Made by a program: the position numbers and the translations under genes. 64,000 nt of DNA from an uncultured Clostridia bacterium (GTDB taxonomy: Bacteria; Bacillota; Clostridia; Oscillospirales; CAG-272), in NCBI GenBank assembly GCA_944392615.1, contig CALXXF010000008.1, forward strand, positions 1 to 64,000. Direction: 5' to 3'. The notes under the pieces are model-generated. The model saw only the letters and a program-made list of their open reading frames with translations, ran no database searches and was not told where the DNA came from. Positions 24,521 to 35,600 of this stretch are shown here, one piece after another; the first letter of the stretch is position 1, and each line of letters starts with the position of its first letter.

Positions 24521-27250
24521 TTACTGTTCGACCTGTACCATCTCATATGCTTCAAGTATGTCGTTTTCCTTGATATCGTTAAATTTATCAAGTCCTATAC
24601 CGCATTCATACCCGGCAGTTACCTCTCTTACATCATCCTTGAAGCGGCGGAGTGACGAAATTTTATCTTCAAACACCACAACACCGTCTCTCAAAACCCT
24701 GATAAGAGAGTTCCTTGTGACTTTTCCATCCTGAATATACGATCCTGCTATAGTTCCGACATTAGGTACTCTTATAGTCTGCCGCACCTGGGCGTGACCG
24801 AGAAGCTGTTCCTTGTAAACCGGGGCAAGCATACCCTTCATTGCGGCGGTTATCTCGTCTATACAATCGTATATGACTCTGTAGGTCCTTATATCGACCT
24901 TCAGAAGCTCAGCCCTGTCTATGGCATTCTTGTCTGGACGGACATTGAAGCCAACTATTATGGCATTTGACGCTGAAGCGAAAGTGACATCTCCTTCGGT
25001 AATTCCTCCGGCAGCACAGTGGATGACATTCACCTTTACCTCATCGTTGGATATCTTGACAAGAGAGCTCTTTACAGCCTCTGCCGAACCGACGACATCG
25101 GCCTTGACTATTATGTTGAGTTCTTTTACTCCGTCGCGTATCTGGGCAAACAAATCATCAAGACTTACCTTTGAGCCGGCGCTAAGCATTTCCTGACGCG
25201 ATTTTGCCCTGCGCTTTTCAGCAAGCTCTCTTGCCATTCTCTCATCTTCAACGGCGTTGAACTCATCTCCCGATGTTGGAACCTCTGAAAGACCTATTAT
25301 TTCTACAGGTACCGACGGACCTGCAGATTTCATTGTCTTTCCGTTTTCATCGTTCATGGCTCTTACATGCCCGACAGCAGTACCAGCTATAACAGTGTCT
25401 CCTGTATGGAGAGTACCGTTTTGAACAAGAACGGTTGCGACCGGTCCCTTGCCCTTGTCAAGGCGGGCTTCTATCACTATTCCTTTTGCCTTACGGTTAG
25501 GGTTTGCTTTAAGCTGTTTCATTTCCGCAATAATGAGCACATTTTCGAGAAGGTCCTCTATTCCGCGCCCGGTAAGTGCGGAAACCGGGACGCATACCGT
25601 ATCTCCTCCCCATTCTTCAGGAACAAGCTCGTATTTTGTAAGCTCCTGCTTTATTGCTTCAGGGTTGGCGCCCGGCTTATCCATCTTATTGATAGCCACA
25701 ACAACGTCCACACCCGCCGCCTTTGCATGGTTTATGGCTTCTACTGTCTGTGGCATTATTCCGTCATCAGCGGCAACCACAAGTATCGCTATGTCGGTAG
25801 CCATAGCGCCCCTTGCTCGCATTGCTGTAAACGCCTCATGACCAGGAGTATCAAGGAATGTTATATCCTTGTTGTTTATCTTCACCCTGTATGCGCCTAT
25901 ATGCTGGGTTATTCCCCCAGCCTCTCCGGCGGTTACGCTGGTGTGCCTTATCTTGTCGAGGAGTGAGGTCTTTCCATGGTCAACGTGTCCCATTACAACG
26001 ACAACAGGAGCTCTTTCAACAAGCTGTTCTTCTTTGTCTTCCTCGTTGTCGAACAGCTTATCCTCTATAGTCACCACAACCTCTTTTGTCACTATTGCGC
26101 CAAGCTCTGTTCCTATATACTCAGCTGTATCGAAATCTATTGTCTGATTGACATTAGCCATAACACCAAGCATCATAAGACGCTTGATCACTTCAGCCGC
26201 AGTGACTTTAAGCTTCGTAGCCAAAGCAGAAACCGTGATCTCATCTGGCACAGATATAGAAAGCTGCTGTTTTACAGGAGGCTGCTTACCGTGAGCGTTC
26301 TTCTTTGAAAGACTCTTGTAACCGCCCTTGTATCCCTGAACATCATTTTTTGAGCCCTTTGAACCAGCCTGACCCTGCTGTTTTCCCGCCTGCTTTTTGA
26401 GTTTTTGCTTCTGATTGTCATAGTTTATGTCAGAAACATATTTGTCAAGCTTTTCATCATATTTGTCAAGATTTACCGACGAAGTCCTTGTATCTACAAC
26501 CCTGACTCCGCTCTTGTATCCGAATACGTTCTGGGCAGCTTCAGATACTACAACCGGCTCATGATCGCGCGAATCGTTCTTTTTCTGGAACTGCTGGGTA
26601 GCTGGTAAAGTCTGCCTGTTATCCGGCTTTCTTTTTTCTGTTTCTTTCTTTTGTGGGCCCTTATTGAAGTTTATCGGGTTAGCAAATCGATCCTTGTGTT
26701 CTGAAGCTTGCTTTTGTGCTTTTGCCTTTGCAGCCTTTTCGGCGGCCTTTTCAGCGGCGGCCTTTTCAGCGGCGGCCTTTTCGGCGGCGGCCTTTTCAGC
26801 GGCGGCCTTTTCGGCGGCGGCCTTTTCGGCGGCGGCCTTTTCGGCGGCGGCCTTTTCAGCGGCAGCCTTTTCGGCGGCAGCCTTTTCGGCGGCGGCCTTT
26901 TCAGCGGCAGCCTTTTCAGCGGCGGCCTTTTCGGCGGCAGCCTTTTCAGCGGCAGCCTTTTCAGCGGCAGCCTTTTCAGCGGCAGCCTTTTCGGCTTCTT
27001 CTCTGCGCTTTATTTTTTCTTCGGTTTCTACATGGATAAACGTTTCAAAACGAAGATATGAGTTGATGTCGGTAAGCTGGTTGTTCTTTGTAAGCGTGTC
27101 GAGTATATAGCTGAATTCATCTTCAGTGAGCTGAGCCATATGGTTAGCCTTGGCAGGAAAACCACCGTTTGCAAGAAGTTCAATGATTTCCTTGCTCTTC
27201 ATATTAAGTTCTTTGGCAAGTGAGTTGATTCTGTAATTAAAATCTGCCAT
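24521..27250 (-). CDS. infB: Translation initiation factor IF-2
   Basis: A 909-residue GTPase that places fMet-tRNA on the ribosome. The N-terminal IF2-N domain ([17 protein letters not shown]) is followed by a long Ala/Glu/Lys repeat (about residues 86-170), a linker, a second IF2-N domain and the G domain. G motifs are GHVDHGKTS (G1), DTPGHEA (G3) and NKMD (G4); the C-terminal domains C1 and C2 are complete. It starts inside the last codons of ylxQ (14-base overlap) with GGAGG upstream. Downstream, where rbfA or truB would be expected in many relatives, there is a terminator and then ygiQ. Confidence 0.98.
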   Translation of the reverse strand: MADFNYRINSLAKELNMKSKEIIELLANGGFPAKANHMAQLTEDEFSYILDTLTKNNQLTDINSYLRFETFIHVETEEKIKRREEAEKAAAEKAAAEKAAAEKAAAEKAAAEKAAAEKAAAEKAAAEKAAAEKAAAEKAAAEKAAAEKAAAEKAAAEKAAAEKAAAEKAAEKAAKAKAQKQASEHKDRFANPINFNKGPQKKETEKRKPDNRQTLPATQQFQKKNDSRDHEPVVVSEAAQNVFGYKSGVRVVDTRTSSVNLDKYDEKLDKYVSDINYDNQKQKLKKQAGKQQGQAGSKGSKNDVQGYKGGYKSLSKKNAHGKQPPVKQQLSISVPDEITVSALATKLKVTAAEVIKRLMMLGVMANVNQTIDFDTAEYIGTELGAIVTKEVVVTIEDKLFDNEEDKEEQLVERAPVVVVMGHVDHGKTSLLDKIRHTSVTAGEAGGITQHIGAYRVKINNKDITFLDTPGHEAFTAMRARGAMATDIAILVVAADDGIMPQTVEAINHAKAAGVDVVVAINKMDKPGANPEAIKQELTKYELVPEEWGGDTVCVPVSALTGRGIEDLLENVLIIAEMKQLKANPNRKAKGIVIEARLDKGKGPVATVLVQNGTLHTGDTVIAGTAVGHVRAMNDENGKTMKSAGPSVPVEIIGLSEVPTSGDEFNAVEDERMARELAEKRRAKSRQEMLSAGSKVSLDDLFAQIRDGVKELNIIVKADVVGSAEAVKSSLVKISNDEVKVNVIHCAAGGITEGDVTFASASNAIIVGFNVRPDKNAIDRAELLKVDIRTYRVIYDCIDEITAAMKGMLAPVYKEQLLGHAQVRQTIRVPNVGTIAGSYIQDGKVTRNSLIRVLRDGVVVFEDKISSLRRFKDDVREVTAGYECGIGLDKFNDIKENDILEAYEMVQVEQ
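26746..26990 (-). repeat. 15-bp tandem repeat array inside infB (AEKAA repeats)
   Basis: About sixteen to seventeen nearly identical 15-bp units encode AEKAA in frame. Units differ mainly at two synonymous positions (GCC/GCT). The array keeps the reading frame, because each unit is a multiple of three. Confidence 0.9.
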
Positions 27251-27605
27251 CCGCCGTCATACCTCCCTGCGAAACGTTCGCGAGTAATTTTTCTCTTAAC
27301 ATATTTGCAAGTCCCGTGTCAGTAATAGCCACGCACGAGACAGGATGTAAAGCTCCGATCGCATTTGCCAGAGCATCCATGGAATATTCTGTATCTTCAA
27401 GTGTCACATTTCTGTATCTGCAAACATCGTGAACGAGCTTTCGCGTGTTTCCCGACGCATCACATGAAAGGATGACCAGGGCCGGTATGTTATCATTCCT
27501 TATATAGGAGGCTACCATATTGGACCCGGCAATTATTTTACCAGCTTTTTTGGCTATACCGAGGGAGGACAGAAATCTGTCCCTGGGCATATGGTTCTCA
27601 TTCAT
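27237..27605 (-). CDS. ylxQ: L7Ae/L30e-family RNA-binding protein (YlxQ type)
   Basis: A 122-residue protein of the L7Ae fold. Conserved stretches are [34 protein letters not shown] and [13 protein letters not shown]; these fit kink-turn-binding YlxQ-like proteins. It sits between ylxR and infB, as in most Bacillota. I chose ATG 27605, which overlaps the ylxR stop (ATGAATGA region), rather than an upstream in-frame start that would run deep into ylxR. The C-terminus overlaps infB by 14 bases. A ribosomal or RNase P-related role is likely but unproven here. Confidence 0.87.
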   Translation of the reverse strand: MNENHMPRDRFLSSLGIAKKAGKIIAGSNMVASYIRNDNIPALVILSCDASGNTRKLVHDVCRYRNVTLEDTEYSMDALANAIGALHPVSCVAITDTGLANMLREKLLANVSQGGMTADGRF

Positions 27606-27879
27606 TATCCGACAGTTCACCTTCAAGTCTGTTATAAACTTCCTCAGGAATAGCACATTCCAGATTTTTTTCAAGTCTTTTTGATTTGATTGCCTTTTTC
27701 AGGCAACTTGTACTTTTGCATATATATGCTCCGCGTCCCGATTTTTTTCCGCTGAAATCAAGTGAAACGGTTCCGTCTGGAGCTCGCACAACACGGATGA
27801 GAAGTTTTTTTTCAAACTGACCCATGCAACCGACACATCTGCGCATCGGAACACTTTTTGTTTTACCGTTCACGGGCAT
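27598..27879 (-). CDS. ylxR: YlxR-family protein (RnpM)
   Basis: A 93-residue basic protein. The motif PMRRCVGCMGQFEKKLLIRVVR and GRGAYIC are diagnostic for YlxR, which binds RNA and modulates RNase P in related Bacillota. Two CxxC-like elements (CVGC, CKSTSC) are present. It has a GAGGT ribosome-binding site and lies 47 bases after nusA. Intact length. Confidence 0.93.
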   Translation of the reverse strand: MPVNGKTKSVPMRRCVGCMGQFEKKLLIRVVRAPDGTVSLDFSGKKSGRGAYICKSTSCLKKAIKSKRLEKNLECAIPEEVYNRLEGELSDNE

Positions 27880-27926
27880 ATCACAACCTCACGAAAGCGC
27901 CTTATAAATACCGGCGTTACTGAATA

Positions 27927-28961
27927 TTATTCCTGCTTTTCGGTCTTAATATCGATTTTAAATCCCGTAAGTCTTGCGGCAAGTCGGGCGTTCTGACCTT
28001 CCTTTCCTATAGCAAGTGAAAGCTGGTCAGGGTCAACGAACACCTGACACGAATGCTCGCCGTCTATGAGAACACTTTTTATTCTTGCGGGCGAAAGAGC
28101 TGCTTCAATAAATTCTTCCGGAATCTCGCTGTATTTTATAATGTCTATTTTTTCTCCGCATATTTCAGAGAGAATACTGTCTATACGTACTCTTTTGTTT
28201 CCGATACATGCACCCACCGGGTCAACTCCCTGTACTCTTGACGCCACAGCTATCTTTGTACGCGAACCGGCTTCTCTTGTTATCGCTTTTATAACCACCG
28301 TTCCGTCCTGAATTTCAGGGACCTCAAGCTCAAATAATCTCTTGACCATATGAGGATGTGTTCTCGACAGCGTGACAATCGGACCGCGCAGCTCCTTTTT
28401 GACCTCCATCACAAAGACCTTTATATGATCTCCTACGGCGAACACCTCTCCTGGTATCTGTTCGTTTTTCAGAAGCGTTGCCATGCTCGTTCCGGTATCG
28501 ACAACAACATTGCCGCTGACATCATCTATCTTCTGTACTACCGCGGTTATGACCTCTTCTTTCTTTTCTTCATATTCTTTTATCATCATACCGCGCTCAG
28601 CTTCTCTTATTCCCTGAATTATAACCTGCTTTGCCGTCTGTGCCGAAAGTCTTCTGAAGTTTTTCGGTTTGACTTCGATTTCTGCTACGGATCCGAGAGT
28701 GTATCTGCGACTTATTTTTTTTGCATCCTCAAGTGATATCTGAGTTGTCTCGTTCTCCACATTTTCGACCACATCCTTGAGCTGATACACCTTTATATCC
28801 TTTTTGTCGGAATCTATTGCAACTCTCACATTGCTCGTTCCGCCGTTTTCTCTTTTAAAAGCGCTTATAAGGGCCGCTTCAACCTTTTCAAGCATGTATT
28901 CCTTCGGTATGCCCTTTTCCTTTTCAAGCATTTCAAGGGCGGCAAACAGTTCGCTGTTCAT
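27927..28961 (-). CDS. nusA: Transcription termination/antitermination factor NusA
   Basis: A 344-residue NusA of the short Gram-positive type. The N-terminal RNAP-binding domain is followed by the S1 domain (SGNVVVDTGTSMATLLKNEQ region), KH1 and KH2 (REAGSRTKIAVAS and SLAIGKEGQNARLAARLTG). The acidic C-terminal repeats of enterobacterial NusA are absent, as expected. It influences pausing and intrinsic termination, so it could act on its own operon's leader hairpin. ATG 28961 starts the conserved NSELFAALEMLEKEKG; an upstream TTG is possible but would add a non-conserved tail. Confidence 0.96.
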   Translation of the reverse strand: MNSELFAALEMLEKEKGIPKEYMLEKVEAALISAFKRENGGTSNVRVAIDSDKKDIKVYQLKDVVENVENETTQISLEDAKKISRRYTLGSVAEIEVKPKNFRRLSAQTAKQVIIQGIREAERGMMIKEYEEKKEEVITAVVQKIDDVSGNVVVDTGTSMATLLKNEQIPGEVFAVGDHIKVFVMEVKKELRGPIVTLSRTHPHMVKRLFELEVPEIQDGTVVIKAITREAGSRTKIAVASRVQGVDPVGACIGNKRVRIDSILSEICGEKIDIIKYSEIPEEFIEAALSPARIKSVLIDGEHSCQVFVDPDQLSLAIGKEGQNARLAARLTGFKIDIKTEKQE

Positions 28962-29090
28962 TTCATGTTCCAAGCCTTTCAAACATTATATCGCATTGTA
29001 TAAAAATCAAGCATATCAAACAGTCGGATACTGGCTGTAAGCCATACAACTGATTTACTATTGAGGCACAATCCCGTGTGTGCTTTTATG

Positions 29091-29570
29091 TCAGATATCG
29101 AAGCATACATTCGCCTTTGCAATATCATCGAAGGCAAATGTGTTTTTTTCGCCGTCGTCACCGACAATCGTGACAGACGACATTTCAGTATCATATTCCA
29201 GTACGCCGGAAAACTCTTTTTTACCGTTCTGGGGTGAAAAGAGCTTTATTAAAATTTTCTCCCCGTTGCAGGCGGAAAAATGTTCCTTGGTTCGCAGTGT
29301 TCTTTCTATTCCCGGAGAGCTTACATCAAGATAATAGGAATCCTCTATAGGGTCGGTCTCATCAAGAACAGGATCTATAGCTCTGTGAACCAGCTCACAG
29401 TCATCAATATCAACACCCTCTTCTTTCGCACTGTCAATAGTGACTATAAGGTGATAGTCTGCACCTATTTTTTTATATTCAATATCCCAGATATCAAAAC
29501 CCAGCCCTTTTACCACCGGAGCTATTGCGTCGTACACTATCTGAGTGACCTTTGACCTGCTCTTTGACAA
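29091..29570 (-). CDS. rimP: Ribosome maturation factor RimP
   Basis: A 159-residue RimP. Conserved regions are LGFDIWDIEY, LIVTIDSAKEEGVDIDDCELVHRAI (core VDIDDCELVHR) and DSYYLDVSSPGIERTL. It helps mature the 30S subunit. The TTG start at 29570 is preceded by a GGGG stretch, which is a weak site but the only one that gives the family N-terminus. It is the first gene of the rimP-nusA-ylxR-ylxQ-infB operon with a strong promoter and a hairpin in the leader. Confidence 0.95.
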   Translation of the reverse strand: MSKSRSKVTQIVYDAIAPVVKGLGFDIWDIEYKKIGADYHLIVTIDSAKEEGVDIDDCELVHRAIDPVLDETDPIEDSYYLDVSSPGIERTLRTKEHFSACNGEKILIKLFSPQNGKKEFSGVLEYDTEMSSVTIVGDDGEKNTFAFDDIAKANVCFDI

Positions 29571-29594
29571 TTTATTTTACCCCGCTTCATAAAA

Positions 29595-29624
29595 GATGGA
29601 AGAGTGTTTGCACGCTCTTCCATC
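29595..29624 (-). terminator. Terminator-like hairpin in the rimP-nusA operon leader
   Basis: A perfect 10-bp stem (29595-29604 with 29615-29624) followed on the minus strand by TTTTAT. It lies between the operon promoter and the rimP start, so it should be in the 5' leader. The remainder of the gap 29676-29933 shows no gene. Confidence 0.7.
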
Positions 29625-29646
29625 ATCTTCTATACTTCTGTCCCAC

Positions 29647-29675
29647 ATTATAACACGACAAAATGTGTTTTGCAA
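29647..29675 (-). promoter_or_regulatory. Promoter of the rimP-nusA-infB operon
   Basis: On the minus strand, TTGCAA (29670-29675), 17-bp spacer, TATAAT (29647-29652). Start near 29640, leader about 70 bases. Confidence 0.85.
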
Positions 29676-29933
29676 TAGCTTTTTTATAAATTTATGCCAT
29701 ATATCGTAGTTTTTTTTTATTCAAAACGGTAAAACACGTCATGAATCATAGTACGGATTCATTCTGCGTGTGCGGCCATACATGCATCATATTAATCCGG
29801 CGGATAAGTAACTGTACGCAGTATTTTAACATGCAGTAGCAGTATCTTAAATAGTCCCCGCAATCAGCGGCGCCATTTCAAGCGACAATGAAGCTCAGTG
29901 AAAAGCGCACAATGCATTATGGGGTTTGATTCG

Positions 29934-30404
29934 TTATTCCGTCTTGTCATCCCCACATCTGTATGTCCCGTCACCCTGTGAATTTCCGTTTTCGGAAGAA
30001 GCGCCCTGTTCCTGCCCTTCCGACTTCGTTTCACATGCAACCTTCATGCCGCATTTTGAGCAGTATTCGTCATCCTTTGATATGACCGCCGAGCACCCCG
30101 GACATATTTTATCTCCTCTTTTTTCAGCTTTGACAGCGTTGAGTGCTTCTATTTCTTCTTTTATTCTGCATATTTCGGAATAGGTCTTTTCTATAGATGC
30201 GATATCTGCTTCACCTGTTTCAGCATATACAGCGAGCATTTTTTTACCGAGCTCTGTCTGAAGATAGGTTATTTCATCCTGTTTTTTTGATATTTTGTAT
30301 TTGATTTTCTGCACATCGACGGCATCGTCTATTTTGTCGGCTGTTTTTCCGACTGTCTTGCCTATACTTGTACCAACGTTCTTAAAAAAATCAGCTACTC
30401 CCAT
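29934..30404 (-). CDS. Coiled-coil protein with C-terminal zinc ribbon
   Basis: A 156-residue soluble protein. The N-terminus is a glycine-containing amphipathic region (GVADFFKNVGTSIGKTVG), the middle a charged coiled coil, and near residue 108 there is a zinc ribbon CPGCSAVISKDDEYCSKCG. The Ser/Gly/Glu tail is low complexity. Zinc ribbons of this kind are common in small Gram-positive proteins without known function. ATG 30404 was chosen for its GGAAGGA site; a longer upstream reading frame overlaps the neighbouring gene. Confidence 0.7.
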   Translation of the reverse strand: MGVADFFKNVGTSIGKTVGKTADKIDDAVDVQKIKYKISKKQDEITYLQTELGKKMLAVYAETGEADIASIEKTYSEICRIKEEIEALNAVKAEKRGDKICPGCSAVISKDDEYCSKCGMKVACETKSEGQEQGASSENGNSQGDGTYRCGDDKTE

Positions 30405-30526
30405 GACAATCCTTCCTTTCGCTTCGTTTGACTTATTTTGTTTGATATTTCTGATAAAATTATGTCGTCGGTCTTGGGCGGGCAGTTTGATTTTGGATGG
30501 ATTTCCGATACGTATCATACGTCGTA

Positions 30527-31348
30527 TTATTTTTTCTCTTGAGAACATCCGTCGGTGTCGATAAGTACAGAAACAGGAAAATGGTCTGAAAGAAAGACAC
30601 CATCCTCACAACAGTCCCATAGTTCAGGACATGATGACTCACAAGCCTCATCGGTGAATATGTAATCAATTTTCTGGACAAAATCATTCGCATGTTCGGA
30701 GAAATATCCCTTGTACCCGTGATAACTCATGGTAACTGCACTGCTGACGTCTTTTAAATACCCGCCGTTTATTCCGCATGCGTAGCTCGTGGCTACAGCT
30801 ATAGAGCTTTCATCCGGAGATGCATTCATATCCCCTGTAAGTACGACGTGACAAGGAAATTCGGAATTGTCGCGCTCAATCCTTTCAAGTACCTGCTTTA
30901 TACCGAGAAGCCGAGCCGTCTCTCCGATATGGTCAAGATGGGTGTTGTAGAAAGCGATTATATCCGACGTGCCCTTCTTGCGAATCCTGCATACGGTACA
31001 TATCCGCGGACACACGCTCTGGTCTTCATAACGCGAGCCGGGAATACCCGGTGTGGGTGAAAGCCAAAACTGGTCGAGCGAATAAAGCTCAAAACGGTCT
31101 TTGAGAAATGCAACCGGACATGCTTCGCCTGTAAAATCCATGTTCCGCCCGGTTCCGACAATGGTATACTCATAAAGGTTTGCGCGCAGCCACTCATATA
31201 TCCTGTCTGTCGCCTCCTGAAAACCTATTATGTCAGGTTTCTCTGACCTAATTTTTTTCAGTACAAGTGGCGCGCGGTTGAAAAAATAATTTCTTTTGTC
31301 AGAGATGTTTTCCATTCTGAGGTTAAACGTAACTGCTTTTATTTTCAT
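30527..31348 (-). CDS. Endonuclease/exonuclease/phosphatase-family enzyme
   Basis: A 273-residue cytoplasmic enzyme of the EEP fold (DNase I/APE1-like). Motifs in order: TFNLRM (Asn), DIIGFQEA (metal-binding Glu), FYNTHLDH (catalytic His region), LTGDMNASPD (Asp/Asn) and FLSDHFPV (catalytic His near the C-terminus). The full catalytic set is present. No signal peptide, so it acts inside the cell. ATG 31348 has GGAGG before it. It follows the PrsA-like gene by 26 bases, in the same operon. The substrate (DNA, RNA or a small phosphate ester) is not shown. Confidence 0.88.
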   Translation of the reverse strand: MKIKAVTFNLRMENISDKRNYFFNRAPLVLKKIRSEKPDIIGFQEATDRIYEWLRANLYEYTIVGTGRNMDFTGEACPVAFLKDRFELYSLDQFWLSPTPGIPGSRYEDQSVCPRICTVCRIRKKGTSDIIAFYNTHLDHIGETARLLGIKQVLERIERDNSEFPCHVVLTGDMNASPDESSIAVATSYACGINGGYLKDVSSAVTMSYHGYKGYFSEHANDFVQKIDYIFTDEACESSCPELWDCCEDGVFLSDHFPVSVLIDTDGCSQEKK

Positions 31349-31374
31349 GATTCCTCCGTATGACGCGCCGCATA

Positions 31375-32565
31375 TCAATCGACGGTAAGAACAGAATATT
31401 CTCCGGTTATGTTCTCATTTTCATACGCGGCGTCTATTATTTCACCAAACTTAGCTGTGAATTTTTCCCCTACTGCATATTCCGACAGATTTGAAAACTG
31501 GCTCTTGTCAGCACCTTCGTACGCCTTTTCTTCAAGCTCAAGACGCTCAATTATGAAGTAAGCGTCTTCATTTTCCGTCATGGTGACCTCGCCTGGCTCA
31601 ATATCAAACGCCGCAGTTATTATTGTAGTAGTAAAAAGGGTGCTGTAATATATATTTTGCACTACATAGTAGCCGTTCGGAAAAGTCTTTGCTATATCTG
31701 AATATTTCTCTTCGAGATACTCATCCATAGTTTTGCTCCCGTCTTTGATATTGTTGTAGTAAAGTGTAGCAAGGTCTTTCCTGGCAGCAGCTTCTTCATC
31801 GGAAATCGATTCGAGCACGTAGTTTCCTGTACTGTCAGTGACACGGTCTCCGTCCTCATCATATTTGTAATCGTATTTCTTGAGGACCATGAGGTATTTT
31901 ATGCGGGCGTAGTTATTGAGAAAATATTCGTCTTTTTCCTCATCTGTAGCCATCTCAGTCCCTGTGTCCTCGTCGTAAAGATATTCGTACAGGCGGTAAA
32001 ATTTCTGTTCAAATACTTTTATGCTGTACATATCGTTTGAATCTATTCCGTAATTGCGTTCAAGATACGAATTGTACTGTGAGCGGGAGCCAAACGAATT
32101 TATGGCGTCGTCTATTTCAAGCTGGATATTTTCTTTTACCGAATCCTCAAGCTTTAATCCGTATTCCTTGAACAGCACATTTCCGGCAAGGTAATAACAT
32201 ATCTGGTCCTTAATTTTGGCGTCTACAAATTGTGCGTATGTCTGTCCTGTATCACCGAGCTCTGTGTTCCAGCTTTCCTGAGAATCGGTTATATCGGAAT
32301 ACTGGTCGACATAATACTTTTTGAGGGTTATAAACCAGTAATTGTACATTTTTTCTGTAATATTTACTCCGTCGTATTCAAGAACGACAGGGTCTTTTTC
32401 CGAACATGAGGAAAGGAGGAGGATAGTCATGCACAATATCACTGTAATTGCAGCCGCAAGGGCAAGTCTCTTCCGCAATATGAGACAGCCTGTATTCTCC
32501 CTTGATTTGCGGTCTGATGGTGTTACTTTCTGTCCTTTTGGACACTTTTTCAGCTTTTCTTTCAT
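31375..32565 (-). CDS. PrsA/SurA-like lipoprotein foldase
   Basis: A 396-residue lipoprotein: basic N-terminus, hydrophobic segment (ALAAAITVILCMTILLLS) and lipobox LLSSC (Cys about residue 54), so the mature form is anchored outside the membrane. The remainder resembles the helical SurA-N/PrsA chaperone part with EYDGVNITEKMYNYWFI near the mature N-terminus. A clear parvulin PPIase domain is not visible, so a chaperone without isomerase activity is possible. It lies 45 bases after mfd, as prsA-like genes often do near pth-mfd. Start ATG has GGAGC. Confidence 0.75.
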   Translation of the reverse strand: MKEKLKKCPKGQKVTPSDRKSRENTGCLILRKRLALAAAITVILCMTILLLSSCSEKDPVVLEYDGVNITEKMYNYWFITLKKYYVDQYSDITDSQESWNTELGDTGQTYAQFVDAKIKDQICYYLAGNVLFKEYGLKLEDSVKENIQLEIDDAINSFGSRSQYNSYLERNYGIDSNDMYSIKVFEQKFYRLYEYLYDEDTGTEMATDEEKDEYFLNNYARIKYLMVLKKYDYKYDEDGDRVTDSTGNYVLESISDEEAAARKDLATLYYNNIKDGSKTMDEYLEEKYSDIAKTFPNGYYVVQNIYYSTLFTTTIITAAFDIEPGEVTMTENEDAYFIIERLELEEKAYEGADKSQFSNLSEYAVGEKFTAKFGEIIDAAYENENITGEYSVLTVD

Positions 32566-32610
32566 TTTAGCTCCATAGGTTGAAGGTGATTTGGATTGTT
32601 TTGATGCGTA

Positions 32611-35600
32611 TTAAGAGGAAGCATCATTATTTTGCGATGCGATCCTGAGATAACTCTTCAAAAGCTTTATAGACACGTCGAGCGCCCAATCAGAATTTTT
32701 TACCCGGCAGGATATATACGGACGCTGTGTGAATGACATCAGGAGTTTTCCGTTATTTTCAGCTGCCAGAGCAGACCATGCCTGTACGTTAATTTTCTCA
32801 GGATAGTAGATTATCGTTTTGTCCTTGTATTCAACGCGGGACAATCCCGCCTGTGAGGCTATGCTTCTGAGAAGCGAAATATTTACCAGAGAAGCAACGG
32901 AATCAGGCATAGGTCCGAATCGGTCAAGAAGCTCGTCGCTTACATCAAGCATATCCTCATTTGTCCTGATAAGAGAAATTTTTTTGTATGCCTCAAGACG
33001 CTGATTGGAATTTGAAATATAGTTTTCGGGTATATATGCATCTATATTGAAATCTATCGTACATTCCGGTATCTTCGGGGCAGATTTTCCGCCTTTTTCC
33101 TCAAGAATCGCTTCCTCAAGAAGACGCATGTACATCTCGTACCCTACACAAGCCATGTTTCCATGCTGCTCAGCACCAAGTATGTTTCCCGCGCCTCTTA
33201 TTTCGAGGTCTCTCATAGCGACCTTGAATCCGGCGCCGAACTCTGTAAAATCTCGTATAGCAGACAGTCTTTTAGCGGCTATTTCGGTAAGCACCTTGTT
33301 TTTCGGGTATGTGAAATATGCATACGCGCGGCGCGAGGAACGCCCTACCCTTCCGCGGAGCTGATGAAGCTGAGAAAGTCCCATCTTGTCGGCGTCCTCA
33401 ATAATCAGTGTATTTGCATTGGGAACGTCTACGCCGGTCTCTATTATAGTAGTACAGACAAGAATATCCGTATCTCCCGTTATAAGAGAATGCCATATAT
33501 CGGAAAGATCCTCTTTTTCCATCTGTCCGTTTGCAACGGCGATCCGCGCTTCCGGTATTTCTTTTGAAATCATAGCCGCTGTTTTTTCCATGCGTTCTAT
33601 CCGGTTGCAGAGATAAAAAACCTGTCCTCCGCGTCTCAACTCGCGTTTTATTGCGTCAAATATTATCACCTCATCATACTCGGTGACGTAGCTTTGTACA
33701 GGGAATCTGTCTCCGGGCGCTTCCTCAAGAACAGACATGTCGCGTATACCCGTCATTGCCATGTTAAGTGTACGCGGAATAGGAGTAGCGGTAAGAGTCA
33801 GTGTATCGACATTTTCTGCAATCTGGCGCAGCTTTTCTTTTTGTGCCACCCCAAAGCGCTGTTCTTCGTCTATAATTATAAGACCTAAATCGTGAAATTC
33901 TATGTCTTTTGAGAGTATGCGGTGTGTTCCGACTATTATATCAGTCTCTCCGCGCGCTATCTTGCGAAGCGATAATGCCTGCTGCTTTGCAGTTCTGAAA
34001 CGCGAAAGCATGTCAATACTTACAGGAAATCCGCGCATTCTTGACAAGAGAGTCTCATAGTGCTGCAGAGCGAGAATTGTAGTAGGCACGAGAATTGCCA
34101 CCTGCTTGCCGTCGCATACTGCCTTGAACGCAGCGCGCATTGCAACCTCTGTTTTACCATATCCGACGTCACCGCAAAGCAGACGGTCCATCGGATGAGA
34201 TGCCTCCATGTCTCTTGTAATATCTCTGATGGCATTTATCTGCCCCTGCGTTTCGTCATACTCAAAGTTATCGGCAAATTCCTTCTCAATTGCCGAATCC
34301 GGAGGGAACGCGTGCCCTTCAAGACGGAGTCGTTTAGCATAAAGATTTATAAGCTGCTTTGCCATATCCTTGGCGGCAGCCTTTACCTTTGTCTTTGCTT
34401 TGACCCACTCCGGTCCGCCCATCTTGGAAAGCTTTATTTCAACATCCTCTCCGGATGCACCGATGTATTTGGATATTGCATCGAGCTGGTTGCAAGGCAA
34501 ATAGAGTACGTCTGTACCGGCGTACTGTATCTGTACGAAATCCTTTCTCGCGCCTTCGACAAGAAGGCTTCTTGTTCCTATATAACGACCTATTCCGTAT
34601 TTTTCATGTACAACATAATCGCCTTCGTCAAGGTCAGTATATGAGAAAACCTTTTCTGTATTTGAATCCTTCGCGGATTTCTTTCTGCCCTTTGAAACTG
34701 GAGCCGGCATAGAGTTTATTCCGCGCGAAGTCGAAAGCACGGCTGTCTTTATACTTGAAAATTCAAATCCCTGTATCCTTGGACTCGGAAGTATCACTAT
34801 ACTGCTTCCATCGTCATCATAACCCAGCGAACTCGTGTAACCGCTCTGTGACAGCATTGAGGAAAGATTCTCAGCTGCCTGTCTGTTCTCGGTAAGTACG
34901 AAAACCCTGTAACCGAGATTCCTGTAGTCATAAAGCTCTTCGTAAAGTACAGCAAGGTTGTCAAAGCAGTTTGCAGTTTGCTTAGTCGTGAATCCGAAAA
35001 CGCCGTCAAAGCGAAACGAAGCCATTGATGACACGAAACTGTTTATTATCAAAACCGGTGTACTCTTTATTCGCTCTTCAAGTACTTCCTTTGATAGAGA
35101 ATATTCACTATATTGCGGAATAAGTAAGCCTTCGGCAAGTAAAGATTTTATGCTTTCGGTCTCCTGCCACTCATAAGCTCTCGCCCTGTTCATTATCTGC
35201 GTGTATTCATACACCATCAACAGTGAATTGTTGTCAAAATAGTCAAGCAGACACTTTTTTTCAGGATATACAAACGAAATATACTTGTCGATACAGTTGA
35301 GCTCTTTTCCGGAGCTTAGGGTTTCAAGCTCCTCATACAGGGAATCTTTCACCCTTTCAACCGACGCTTTCCTCGCATTGTTTCTGACAAGGACAGAAAG
35401 CTCTTTTCTTTTTTCCTCTGACGATATCACTTCTCTTACAGGAGTTATTCTGAAGCTGTCTATACTCTCAGTACATCTCTGTGATATGACGTCAAACTGA
35501 GCCATTCTGTCGATTTCTGTGTCAAAAAATTCTATCCTAACCGGATTTCTAAGGTTTGGCGGGAAAATATCCATTATTCCGCCTCTTCTTGAAAACTGTC

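Noticed and set aside
26746-26990. CRISPR-like short repeat array
   Set aside because: The units are contiguous, 15 bp, without spacers, and encode the IF-2 linker in frame.
26664-27110. Long plus-strand reading frames of Ala/Phe/Ser, Gly/Leu/Phe and Arg/Pro/Phe repeats
   Set aside because: They are antisense readings of the 15-bp repeat array in infB; the repeat period keeps all frames open.
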